Assembly: GCA_036874045.1 (NCBI GenBank)
Contig: JAZBRI010000011.1
Coordinates: forward strand, 8,237,501 to 8,301,500
DNA length: 64,000 nt
From: Cymodocea nodosa
Taxonomy: Eukaryota > Streptophyta > Magnoliopsida > Alismatales > Cymodoceaceae
Direction of reading: 5' to 3'
Positions 52,675 through 64,000 of the stretch are shown here, one piece after another. Numbering within the stretch: the stretch's first letter is position 1; every line of letters starts with the position of its first letter. Both the position numbers and the translations under genes were made by a program. The notes beneath the pieces are model-generated. The model was given only the letters and a program-made list of their open reading frames with translations. It was not told where the DNA came from and searched no databases.

Positions 52675-55600
52675 ATGAATACTTTGGGGATGAAGATAGA
52701 AAAGTTTGATAGTAAGAATAGCTTCAGCTTATGGCAAATTAAGATGAAAGCACTTCTAAAGCAATAAGGTATTTGGACTCCTTTAAATAAGGAAACTACT
52801 ATGAACAGAAATTCGCTAGAGTTTGAATTGCAGGAGGAGAAAGCTCACTCCACCATCTTGTTGTGTTTGTCTGATGAAGTTATAATAGAAGTTGCTGATG
52901 AATCTACCTCGTTAGGTCTTTGACAGAAACATGAGTCATTGTATATGACTAAGTCTTTAACAAACAAATTATTGTTAAAGCAAAGACTGTTCTCTTTAAA
53001 GATGATAGAAGTGTACCTCTTAAGCAGCATTTAGATCAACTAAATGCTATTCTGATGGAACTCAAGAATATTGGAGTAATCATAGAAGATGAAGATGCAG
53101 CTCTTATCTTGCTTTGTTCACTCCCATTGAGTTATGAAAACTTTGTTCAGTCTTGTGTAGTTGGAAGAGATTCAATTACACTGGAAGAAGTGAGGTCCAG
53201 CCTTCATTCCAGGGAGCTCAGGCACATGGTGCATGGTAGAAACGAGGCAAGTGGTGTTGGCCTCTCAGCTCAGCAGCAAGAGAACAGGGGAAGAAGCCAA
53301 AGACAAGGTGGAGGGAAGAATAGAAGCAGAAGCAAGTCGAAGGGCAAGTACTCTAGGGATACTTGCCATTACTGTAAGGAGAAAGGACATTGAAAATCAC
53401 ATTGTCCCAAGCTTTTGAACAAAGGAAAGGCTATTGTGGTAGAAACCAGTTCTGCGTCAAGTGATGACTTTTCTCTTACAGTTTGTTGCAATGCCTATTG
53501 TAATGATCAGTGGATTTTGGACTCAAGAGCTTCACATCATATGACTACTACTTGGGAGTATTTTGACACTTACGAGTAGGTGGAGGGTGGTCAAGTGACT
53601 TTGGCCAATGATGATGTGTGTTCTAGAGTTGGTGTGGGCATTATAAAATTTAAACTGCATGATGTCATAGTTAGAATTCTAGAGGATGTTTGGCACGTCC
53701 CAAAGCTTGGAAAAAGTCTGATCTCACTGATGGCCCTTGATGCTAAGGGTTATAGATATATAAGTGGTGAGGGAAAGATCAACATACTGAAAGGCTCGTT
53801 AGTTGTTATGAAGGGAACCAAATCTGGTCCCTTATACATTTTGCAGGGTACTCCAATTGTTGGCGCAATTACATCAGCTATATCTGGTCAGTAGGATTTT
53901 TCTGTCATGTGGCACTCAAGGATGGGTCATTTGGGGCAGAAAGGAATGCAAAAACTGAGTAGTTTGGGCAAGTTTGATGGGCACAAGGTTGCTTGTATTG
54001 ACATGTGCAAGCATTGTGTCTTTGGCAAACAGAAAAGAGTGTCATTTGCATGCAGTCAGCATAGCTCCAAGGGAGTTCTTGATTATATTCATGCTAATTG
54101 TTAGGGGCCTTCACGTCAGCCTTCTATTGCAGGTTCCAGATATTTTCTTTCTATCATTGACTGCCATTGAAGGATGAACTGGGTTTTCTTTTTGACACAC
54201 AAAAGTGAAGCTTTTTCTTGCTTCAAGCATTGGAAGAAGCAGGTAGAAAACCAAACAGACAGAAAGGTAAAATATCTTAGAACTGATAATGGTCTTGAGT
54301 TTTGTTCTCAAGAATTTGATAACTTTTGTAAAGGTGAAGGCATTACATGGCATAACACTGTTAGGTATGCCCCTCAACAAAATGGAGTGGTTGAAAGATT
54401 GAACAGAATACTCCTAGAAAAGGCATGTTGTATGTTGTCTCATGTAGGTTTGAGCAAGAAGTTTTGGGCAGAGGCTGTTAACATAGCTTCCTATCTGGTG
54501 AACAGGTCCCCTTCTAGTGCCTTAGATGGGAAGATACATCATGAGGTATGGTTGAAAAGATCTACTAGTTATTCAAAGCTCAGAATTTTCAGGTATCCAG
54601 CTTACTATCATGTGAACAATGGCAAGTTGGAACCACGTGCCAAGAAAGGCATATTTGTCGGCTATGGTGTTGGTGTAAAGGGATACAAGATATATGATAT
54701 TGAATCTCACAAAGTAATATATAGCCGTGATGTTACTTTTTATGAGAATTCTCTTTTGCAGGCAACAGATAAACTAGTAGGTGAAACACCAGAAATTGAG
54801 CACACCCTTCCTGAACAAATGGAGATAGATGACGCACAGCAGCCACCTATCACTGATCAAGTTGAAATTAGAGAAATCTCATCTAAAACTCAGGAAAATG
54901 AAGTTGAGGAGGAAGAGGTGGAGCAACCACCACCAAGAACCATTGGCAAAGATCGTCCTAGAAGAGATGTTAGACCTCTGATTAGATATGGCTATGATAG
55001 TTTGGTTGCTTTTGCCTTACAAGTAGCAGTTGAGGTGGAGGATTCTGTTGATCCACCTACATATAAAGCTGCAATGAAAGATTCAGAAGCTGGTCTTTGG
55101 ATGTCTGCTATGGAGGAGGAACTCCAATCTCTCCACAAAAATAAGACATGGGAACTGGTGAAACGTCCAAAGAACACAAATATTGTTGGTTGCAAATGGG
55201 TCTATAAGAAGAAGATTGGGACTCAAGGCAACGTGGGTGTGCAGCACAAGGCAAGATTAGTCGCCAAAGGTTATTCACAGCAAGAAGGAGTTGACTTCAA
55301 TGAGGTATTTGCTCCTGTTGTATATCATATATCTATTAGAATTTTTGTTATCCATTGCTACAGCACAGAATTTAGAATTGGAACAACTAGATGTAAAGAT
55401 GGCCTTCTTGCATGGTGAGTTGGAAGAAAATATTTGGATGGAACAACCAATAGGGTTTGTGGTGAAAGGTAAATCTGATTGGGTGTACAAATTAAATAAC
55501 TCCTTATATGGACTTAAACAGTCACCACACCAATGGTACAAAAGGTTTGATGCCTTTATAGTTAAAGTTGGTTTTAGATGCAGCAACTATGATTCATGTG

Positions 55601-56610
55601 TATATGTTAAAACTCTTGATAAGAGTACACATGTTTATTTGTTATTGTATGTTGATGATATTCTTATAGCTGCGAAGAATATCGAAATGATACAGGAGCT
55701 GAAGGACACATTAAAATCAGAATTTGATATGAAGGATCTTGGTCTAGCTAGCAGAATTCTTGGAATAGAGATTAGGCGTGAAAGAAATTCTGGTAAGCTG
55801 TTTTTGAATCAACAGAAGTATATTGAGAAGATCCTTAGCAGATTTGGTATGGCTTCATGCAAAGCCATTAGCATGCCTTATGACAGAAATGTCAAATTAT
55901 TATCTGCGATGTGTCCACAAACTGATTCTAAAAAGCTTGATATGCAGCGAGTTCCTTATGCACAAGCAGTTGGAAGTCTTATGTATGCTATGGCATGCAC
56001 TAGGCCTGATTTGGCATATCCTTTGAGTGTTGTTAGTAGGTTCATGTCCAATCCGGGTAGGGAACATTGGAAAGCAGTTAAAAGGATATTCAGATATTTG
56101 AAAGGAACTTCAGGTGTTGGCTTGATGTATGCAGCAGATCAGGGTTGTACTATGGCTAGTTATACAGACTCAGACTATGCAGGTGATGTTGACAGAAGGA
56201 AATCATTATCTGGTTATGTTTTTACATTTGCAGGTTCTATTGTGAGTTGGAAATCAACTCTTCAGCCTACGGTATCTCTGTCCACAACTAAGGCTGAATA
56301 TGTGGTTATGACAGAAGCTGCAAAGGAAGGGATTTGGTTGAAAGGCTTACTTGGAGACTTTGGTTGGCGCATTGATAAAGCTGATATCTTCTATGATAGT
56401 CTTAGCGCTATTTGTCTCTCCAAAAATAATGTCTTTCATGATAGAACTAAATATATTGATGTTAAGTATCACTTCCTCAGGAATGAAGACAAGATAAAGA
56501 TTATGAAGGTCAACACAAATGATAATCCGGCTAATATGTTTACAAAGGGCGTTATTGAAAGCAAGTTCAAGCATTGTTTGGACTTACTCAACATCTATTG
56601 CTGCTGCTGA
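52675..56610 (+). pseudogene. Tork-type copia gag-pol polyprotein (Tork-2)
   Basis: ATG at 52675. Gag starts MNTLGMKIEKFDSKNSFSLW; stops at about 52768 and 52921 and a frame change near 53010 break it. The zinc knuckle CHYCKEKGH (53370) is followed by a stop. Protease has DSRASHHMT near 53520: the active-site Gly is Arg. Integrase: a pre-integrase finger (MWHSRMGHLGQKGMQKL), TDNGLEF and APQQNGVVERLNR. The first-Asp block near 54160 is damaged. A frame change near 55320 leads to RT (LDVKMAFLHGELEE, LYGLKQSPHQWYKRFD, YLLLYVDDILIA) and RNase H (SDYAGDVDRRKSLSGY, VSLSTTKAEYV, DNPANMFTKG), which form a 439-codon open frame from 55291 to 56610. A polypurine tract AAGGTGGAGATT lies at 56667-56678. 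Confidence 0.92.
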
Positions 56611-56678
56611 CCCAAGTTGGGTCTTGGCGATCCATCACCTGTTCGTGGTGAAGATTGATGAAAGACAAGGTGGAGATT

Positions 56679-57051
56679 TGTGATGCGTGTGTCTTCCATC
56701 AAGTATATGTATGTGTCATTGAATATGGTTGTATTTCTTTGATAATTTGTACATGGGCAAACTTGTCTTTTAGGTATCACCAACCGTTGCCCCTATATAT
56801 GTAAGGGGTCATCCACGTCCAAGGGATGTCATGCCAAACCATCCCTTAATTTTGTTCTCCCCCTTCTTTGTACCAGCAACCATACAGCAAGGAATCACGA
56901 TAGATTGATCACCCGTGGACATACCCGTGTTGGGGAACCACGTAAATTTGTTGTTCTTCGAATTCTCCACTCGCAATCCTCTCTTCCATGTAGATCTCTT
57001 CTCCACGCCACCCCTAGATGCTCCACGTTTGTTTGATCTTTCCGCACAACA
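56679..57051 (+). repeat. Tork-2 3' LTR
   Basis: Same length as the 5' LTR; most differences between the two are transitions. It is followed by GATCT, the right target copy. Confidence 0.92.
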
Positions 57052-58492
57052 GATCTCCATAATTTGCAAGACATATAGACAAAAGAAAATATCAATGCAA
57101 TAGAATTTAAAGAATGCAATTTAAGACTAAAAACAGTTGAAGATCATAAGCACGAAAATGAAATACAAGAACATCATGAAAGTAACAAAAATCTAGAAGA
57201 TGTATGTATAACATTAAGATCTAGAACTAATGTACCACCAAGAATTCAAAAAGAAAATAATATGAAGGTGGATAATAACAAAAATCAAAATGATAATGAA
57301 AATGTAATATCTAAAAACTTAGAAATCAATGAAGAAAAATCTAAATCTGAAAATGAGACTAAAAATGATTAAACAAATGAAATGAAAGAAAAAGAATCTT
57401 TTAAATCACAATCATTAGCACCCTAACCTGAAAGATTACAACAAACATTTCCTGAAAAATAAGAAAAAATTAGAGAAATTTTTGAAAAGTATAAGTTAAC
57501 ATTCCTTTATTAGACTTATTGTAGAAAATGCCACCTTGTGCTAAATTTCTTAGGGATTGGTGTACTAAGAAGAGAGAGCGAAAAGTTTTAAGGAAAGTCT
57601 TTTAGCTAAGCAAAGTAGTTCTCTATTTCTGCCACAAATTCTTAAAAAGTTATCTGATATTGGAATCCCTGTTATATCATACACCATAGGAAATACCATT
57701 CTAGAAAGAACCTTAATAGACCTAGTTGCAAGTATAAATGTTATGCCAAGTGATATATTTGCATTCTTAGGATTAGAAGGCTTAATCCCTACTAGGAATG
57801 TTATTCAATTAGTTGATAGAAGTATAAGATACCCTAGAGGAAAAATAGAGGATGTCTTAATTAAAATCAAAAACTTCATATATCCTATTGATATTGTAAT
57901 TTTGGATTCCCAACAAATTAAGCATAAAAATTGTGATACATCTTTAATCTTGGGAAGACCATTCTTAGCAACATTAGGGGCTGTTATAAATTGTAAAACT
58001 AGAGTAATGAAGTTGGCATATGGTAATGAGGATACTCAATTAAACATTTTCAAACTAGAAAAGTTTGAGGAGTTAGAAATTTCCTTACATACTATAGAAT
58101 TTTTAAAGGATGAAGGAGATATGCTAGATGATGTGATTCAAGAAGAATTAAATAGGCAACTCAATTCTGAAAATTTAGAAGAAAGTGAAAGCATAAATAT
58201 AGAAAGAGATCAGAAAGAGATTAATATAGAAAATGAAAATGTTCAATTAGGAGCTCTAGCTTCTGATGGTCAACATTTAGAATTAAAACATTTACCTCCT
58301 GAATTAACCTATATATTTCTAGAAGAAAAACTAACATGTCAAATCATTATTGCTTCAGATTTAAAAAAGGATCAAATTTCTAAATTAAAAGATGTAGTAA
58401 AAACTTATAAAGAAGCAATAGGATGGACTATGACTGATATAAAAGGGTTAAGTGCAACTTTATGCTATCACCACATATATTTAGAAGAGAAT
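57052..58492 (+). pseudogene. pol: ATH-3 ORF1: linker, protease, start of RT
   Basis: Continues ATH-3 after Tork-2. The linker (57060-57600) is full of stops. The protease region, about 57680-58000, has DLVASIN at the active-site position, then MPSDIFAFLGLEGLIPTRN, DRSIRYPRGKIEDVL and LILGRPFLA. The acidic connector and IGWTMTDIKGLSATLCYHHI follow. The frame is open from about 57743 for 250 codons and matches ATH-2 18010-18765. It ends abruptly at LEEN, just before the RT palm, and is fused to an inverted LTR. Confidence 0.88.
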
Positions 58493-60117
58493 TGTGTACT
58501 GTCCTCATTTTTATATTAGAGTTTATGTGTTTAGTTAAGCACTCCGTTGAGTTACAATTAACACAACGGACTAAGTTCGTGGAGTTATGGTTAACTCAAC
58601 GGACTAACCTCGTAGACTTAAGTTAACTCTACGAGCCTATCTTTCCAGTTAAATACTGCTATTTATAGAGGAATCCGGCCAACCATTGGGCAGTTCCACA
58701 GATTCTAAATAACATCAATTAAGCTCTTTAATGCTAGTTAATATTAGATTTATCATTAAGCAACACTAACATTCAAATATTTCAAACATTAACTATTAAA
58801 ATCTTCAAGTATCTAGAATGAATCAATTTCAGTAAACTGTAAAACTATTTTCTATTTTTTAAATCGAACAAACAAAAAACATTCACAATATTGACAATGA
58901 TAACATTAATCATGATACAAAACAAACAATACAACACTTAAATACTAAATGTAAACACAGATAAGTTGTTTTTGGTATTTTTGTTTTGATATGTTCATGA
59001 AAATGGGTGAAAGGTGAAATGTAAAAATCTCTATCAACAGTAAAAACTTTCATCACTACATGCGACACAATTACACCATTGAAAACTTAATCACTTACAA
59101 TCTTGCCTCCTCTCCCTATAGAATCGCGAGTCCATAATTGCAAGATGATCTCCTCTTCAGCATAATGGCATCAACCCGAAACCAAGGCTAAAAGCTTTAC
59201 GATCTCCTAAGATATGAGTCGGTGCTTGGTGAAAATGGCTTTCCTTCCCGCAACGCAATCACTCCTCACAGTGGTTGTCAGGCATCGTGTTTGGCTCGGA
59301 ATTGACCTGACATTAGGAAAGTATCCTCACAGACCTTTGATGGTTGGTGATTATGGTGATGGTGTGGAGCTTTAGGGAACTTCTGATGGTGCCTACAGTT
59401 AGTGCAGTCTACCTCTACGCACACACACTTTCTTCGTCTTTTCTCCTTTTCTTTTATATTTCTTTAGTAGTAACTACTTCTACTTAGATGATCGGTTGGA
59501 TTTCCTTCATTCATAACAAGGATGGTGATTTCTTCTTCCTTCCACAAGTGAATTCCTGTGTGATACGTGTAATCGCGGTTTTCCTACGAATGTCCTGTTT
59601 CTGTAACCGTTATAGTGGCATATTAGAAAATAAATGGTTCGTGGAGTTACAGATAACTCAACGGACTTACTTCATTGATTTAACTATAAAACACATGCAA
59701 TAAAGAAATAAGCTACTAACATAACGCGTTACCTTAGTGTGTATTCATGTAACTCAACGCGTACAGTTATGCTAACTTAACGAGTTAAACATGTGCATCT
59801 CACGTGATCTACTAAAGCATTTAAATTCAACACGTGCATAATTCTAACTTAACAAATTCAAATATTTCGAACACTTAAGAACCTAACTATCCGATGCCTA
59901 GATGCATTTCAGATAGTTAATAGATAACTTACCGAAAATCCACTAAAGTCATGCATTAAGGTTTCAACACGTGCATTCCAGGAAATAATAAAATATTCTT
60001 TTAAAACATACTATCTGGTATATGCAGTATAACTCTCCGAAATAACAAAAAGTTCAGATACTTAAGAATTTTACAGCCTGCAATTTACCGACAATTCAGA
60101 AATATACTAAATTAACA
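58493..60117 (-). repeat. ATH-4 3' LTR, truncated
   Basis: Minus-strand Athila LTR. It begins on that strand at 60117 (TGTTAATTTAGTA, after the GGGAATTAA tract) and is cut at 58493 inside the LTR. CCGTTGAGTTA-type pairs lie at 58540-58640. The minus-strand TATA (TATAAAAGA) lies near 59452. GGATAGTTA/CACGTG arrays lie at 59750-60060. Confidence 0.75.
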
Positions 60118-62018
60118 TTAATTCCCTGAAATTATGTAGATTCCTTCATCAATGCTTATAACAGTGCAATTATAACATAATGGCTTAATTCTCATATGAT
60201 AAGCTAAATATTATGCAATTAACCATCATTTAACCGTTAATATTATGCACTTTTTCATTCTAAATACTTTCCCTATACTTAAATTTTGCTAGTTCCTTAG
60301 CAAACTAAGATCTAACTAATTGGTCTTTCTAAAGTGCTAGAATTAATTCTTCACTTCATTTTTCTTCAGAATAATAAATTAGATTACTATATAGATATTC
60401 TGTATGTTTTAGTAATCTGTTTTAACTTTGTTTTCTCCTCTTCAACTTGCAAATATATTTAGAATATATGTAAATTACATACAAAATATATCAGCATCAC
60501 ATAGGCGTTAATTATATTATCATTTTTCTTCTTTTCAGCATCTATCATCCTGACTTTTCCAATATGATTTCAAGAATAAATTTCAACTACATATGAATCA
60601 AAACACAATCCAATTCAATATGATTAAGACAAGTAGAATAAAGAATTGTATCTCAAATAAACAATGTCTAAAGTCTATTCTAGATTCATACTTTAGTAAT
60701 CTTAGCTAATAGAAAATATACTCGATTCAAAAGATATCTGTATTTCACAAAACACTTGTATCTTTTCAGAACATTAGATGCATATTTGTACTTTAAAAGT
60801 TAATTTGACAAGCTTGAATCATACAAGAGTTTTCTAGTGTACCCATGTATCAAGCTTTCAATCAACAATCCCAAATCTAATCAGGATCTTAGGTTGCCAG
60901 ATTTAAAGAATCCTTTTCAAGTCAACAATCCTTACCTACCTATCTGCTCAAGTATAAAAGACTCGTGATCAAACAAGTCAATAAACTCTCAAAGTTTTTT
61001 TTTTTTTACTAAACAATCACAGTATATATATGTATTTCATTAATACAGATGTAATAAAACACAAATCTCATATAGTCCTGCTTCTATTATTTACTGAAAA
61101 TATGAATCCACATCAATAAGCTCATACTTTTTCTATAGTTTAATAAGATTTACACATAAATCATTCTACAAGTTTAATCAATCAAATTAAATGTATCCTT
61201 GATCATATGTACTTCATTTAATCCAAAAATCAACATTTCAGCTCTTTCAGGATTTCATATAATTTACTGAGTTTCAGTTAAGCATTCTAATTTCTTTTTA
61301 AAATCGTGAAACTATTAAACTCATAAAATTCAGCAAAAACATAATATATTATATCTAGATTTGTATGAATAGTAAAATTCTATAGCATCTTATATAACAT
61401 TCTAAATATAACATTCAAGTAGTTACAGTAAATTCATAAAAAAAAAATTCAATTTCCACAGAACTTTTGCAGTACCATTCTAATTCCTTTAATTAACAAA
61501 ATTACATAGTTGTTACTTTAATTACCTCCCCTAATACCTACATTTTGCATTGTCCTCAATGTAAAAGATTTTACATTAAATACAGTAAATATAGCAGGCA
61601 TGAATATTATTTTATTGACTTAGCACCTAACTCAATGAACTGAGTTTAAATGTAAATTCAGGATAAGTAATCAATTACATACCTTGTCCTTTTGTATCTC
61701 CTTCAATATCTTCTGATTTTTGATTCTGAAAAACCTTTCATTCACAAATAATAGTAGAATATATAACAAAATAACATTTAACAACAAAACATAACTTGTT
61801 AAATCAGTGTCCTGTGTGGAACCCAAGCTCCTATGCCTTTGGTGGCTCACAAGTAGGCCAATTGGTTTCCCAAAACAAATACCAACAAACTAGATTGATA
61901 TTTTGTTTTTTCTTTTCTTATAAAATAAAACTAAAACTAAAATTTTTCTTCCTTTTCTCTTTTTTTTTCTAAAAATAAATGCAGAATACACACAACATTA
62001 AACGCACAAAATCACAGT
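60118..62018 (-). repeat. ATH-4 3' noncoding region with shared module
   Basis: Collinear with 4387-6372. The conserved core is at 60790-60990, the Athila CAATGCAAAATG/polypurine signature at 61520-61565, a conserved donor-like AAGGTATGTAATTG (minus strand) near 61675-61690, and the segment after the F-box stop at 61800-61880. No gene is seen in it. Confidence 0.72.
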
Positions 62019-62593
62019 TTAAGAACATGATTGAAAAGTAGTAACAAATGGAATAAATGTGTCAGTCCAAGCAAACTTTTTAGGCATAATTCTTCTTGCT
62101 ATTAATTCTGTTTTAGTGCAGTTCGTTTTCCTTTTTAGCTTGTAAACTTGCAGTATGTTATCAATACTAAATATAAGTGTATTTCCATTAATGAAATGAA
62201 ATGCAGAAAGGGATCCTCTTCTGTTCCAAGTTAGTGTAGCTGTTTCTATTTCTACATCTATTTCAATATATTCTTCTTCTCACTTCTATTCATTTAGGTC
62301 TTTTATAATCCATATTTGAAATTTCCTCAATTCATCCCACCATCTTATTATACATAAAGTAGGATCATCATATTCATTATACCACATTCCTAATTGAATT
62401 TTATCATATTCTACAGATGGTGGTTTAGCTATTTCACTTGGTATAGGTAATATTTCTATAAAATCATCATCATAACTATCTATGCTTACTATGTATAAAT
62501 CAGATCTAAATGCAACTGATATATCTGTGACTAAATATATATATCCATCAAGTATGACATGTATGCTGTTAATTAATGCTTTCTGTCCTAGAT
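62019..62593 (-). pseudogene. F-box protein ORF, C-terminal half (ATH-4)
   Basis: About 190 codons matching residues 189-379 of the ATH-2 F-box ORF. Landmarks are HVILDGYIYLV, IVSIDSYD, EILPIPSEIAKPPS, GMWYNE.DDPTLC, RWWDELRKFQIW, FINGNTLIF and MPKKFAWTDTFIPFV. The Gln codon at the position of the ATH-2 stop at 40064 is intact here, showing that the ATH-2 stop is secondary. Two Trp codons near 62285 have become stops. The N-terminal half including the F-box itself is lost at the junction with ATH-5. Confidence 0.85.
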
Positions 62594-64000
62594 ATCGGAG
62601 AGTTATATTGCATGCACTAGACAATTATGTTTTAAACGCTTAAAGAATATTTTATTATTTCCTAGAGTACATGTGTTGTAACCATAATGCATGACTTAAG
62701 TGGATTTTCAGTAAGTTATCTAGTAACTATCCAAAATGCATCTCAACATCGAATAATTAAGTTTGTAAGTATCTGAAATATTTGAACTCGTTAAGTTAGA
62801 ATTATGCATGTGTTGAATTTAAATGCTTTATTATGTCACGTGAACTGCACATATATAACTCGTTAAGTTAGCATAACTATACGTGTTGAGTTAATTGAAT
62901 ATACACTAAGGTAACGTGTTGTGTTAGTAAGCTTATAAGTTATTTCTTTATTGCACATGTTTTATAGTTAAATCAACGAAGTAAGTCCGTGGAGTTACAC
63001 TAACTCCATGAATCATTTATTTTCTAATATGCCATTGTAGTAGTTGCAGAAATAGGAAATTCGAAGGAAAACCACGATTGCACGTATCACGTAGGAATTC
63101 AGTCGTGGAATGAAGAAGAAATCACCATCGTTGATATGAATGAAGGAAATCCAACTAATCATTTAAGCAGAAGCAGTTATTACTGAAATAAATATAAAAG
63201 AAGAGAAGAAAGACGAAAAAAGTGTGTGTAGGAGGAGAACCGCGCTAACTATAGGAAGCATCGGTAGTTCCCTGAAGCTCCACACCACCACCAAAACCAC
63301 CAACATCACCAACCATCGGAGGTCTGTAAGGATACTTTTCGGATGTTGAGTCGATTTCGAGCCAAACACGATGATTGACTACTATGAGGAGTGATTGCGT
63401 CACAAGAAGGGAAGCCATTTTCACCAAACATCGACTCATATCTCAAGAGATCGTAAAGCTTCTAGCCTTGGTTTCAAGTTCATGCCAATATGATGAAGAG
63501 GAGATCATCTTACAATTCTTGATTCGTGATTCTATAGGAAGAGGAGGCAAGATCGTAAGTGATTAAGTTTTTAGTGGTGTAATCGTGTCACATGTAGTGA
63601 CGGAAGTTTTTACTGTCGATAGAGATTTTTACATTTCACCTTTCGCTCATCTTCAAGAACATATCAAAACAAAAATACCAGAAACAACAAACTATATGTG
63701 TTTACATTTAGTATTAAAGTGTTGTATTGTTTGCTTTGTATCGTGATTAACATTATCATTGTCAGTATTTTGAATGTTTTATGTTTGTTTGATTCAGAAA
63801 ATAGAAAATAGTTTTACAGTTTACTGAAAATTGAATTGTCCTAGATACTTAAAGATTTTAATGGTTACTCTTTGAAATATTTAAATGTTAGTGTTGCTTA
63901 ATGACAAATCTAATATTAACTAACATTAAAGAGCTTAACTGATGTTATTTACATTTTGTGGAACTACCCAATGGTTGGTTGAATTCCTTTGTAAATAACA
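62594..64000 (+). repeat. ATH-5 LTR, partial
   Basis: Plus-strand Athila LTR entering in its interior (TCGGAGAGTTATATTGC), so the first about 60-80 nt are lost, and running off the right edge shortly before the LTR end. It contains CACGTGAACTG and GGTAACGTGTTGTG motifs, CCGTGGAGTTA pairs at 62980-63010, and a TATAAAAGA box near 63193. Whether an internal region follows is outside the window. Confidence 0.75.

Larger units (their letters stand above)
51571..57051 (+). mobile_element. Tork-2, copia element of Tork type with both LTRs
   Basis: Two 373-nt LTRs (51571-51943, 56679-57051), both TGTGATGC...CACAACA, flanked by GATAT (51566-51570) and GATCT (57052-57056). I count about 17 differences between the LTRs by eye (4-5 percent). 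Primer site, leader, gag-pol and polypurine tract are all present. It interrupts ATH-3 ORF1. Confidence 0.93.

Noticed and set aside
54174..54755. Small frames antisense to the Tork-2 integrase
   Set aside because: Shadows of the real gag-pol frame.

Overview
The window is plant nuclear DNA, most likely from a eudicot, and consists almost entirely of nested, decaying LTR retrotransposons. I see no free-standing host gene, tRNA, rRNA, CRISPR array or bacterial-type operon. The plant call rests on Athila-type Ty3/gypsy elements with a tRNA-Asp primer site, and on Ty1/copia elements of the Tork and SIRE (Sirevirus) types with tRNA-Met primer sites. The species cannot be read from the sequence. 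Nearly every reading frame carries stops of the TGG-to-TAG/TGA or CAA/CAG-to-TAA/TAG kind, as expected of old methylated heterochromatin. Element names below (ATH, SIRE, Tork plus number or letter) are mine.

Layout. 1-4195: SIRE-0, a rearranged SIRE element (minus) entering from the left, with an unidentified reading frame and an Athila-like LTR fragment inside it. 4196-15398: ATH-1, an Athila-type element on the minus strand. 15399-44581: ATH-2, the same family on the plus strand, joined head to head to ATH-1; it is interrupted by Tork-1 (22073-27148, minus) and by SIRE-A (29556-39400, minus, target duplication GTTAT). A solo SIRE LTR (29959-31597) lies inside one SIRE-A LTR. 42521-44581: an LTR that ends ATH-2 and also starts ATH-3. 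ATH-3 is interrupted by SIRE-C (44582-51178, plus, gag only) and Tork-2 (51571-57051, plus, near-perfect target duplication), and stops inside pol at 58492. 58493-62593: ATH-4, an inverted 3' end. 62594-64000: ATH-5, a plus-strand LTR leaving the window.

What is unusual. Read together, the ATH copies describe one very large element family (roughly 17 kb by adding the parts), in the order: LTR, tRNA-Asp primer site, ORF1 (zinc knuckle, protease, reverse transcriptase, RNase H, integrase), hairpin-rich spacer, a 750-codon env-like ORF, second spacer with a TATA box, a separate gag-core ORF, an F-box protein ORF, a long 3' region, LTR. The gag core therefore sits downstream of integrase instead of at the 5' end. 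The F-box ORF is present in all three copies that retain this part. The SIRE (copia) element SIRE-A shares with the Athila (gypsy) family a related env-like ORF, a noncoding block of about 1 kb, and a set of inverted repeats whose arms change in a compensating way. This points to module exchange between the two superfamilies.

Functional reading. All elements look immobile now. If the F-box ORF was once expressed, it could have let the element recruit the host SCF ubiquitin ligase, but that is inference. LTR boundaries of the Athila family are approximate because every Athila LTR here is truncated at one end; SIRE-A, SIRE-B and both Tork boundaries are well supported by TG...CA ends, primer sites, polypurine tracts or target duplications.
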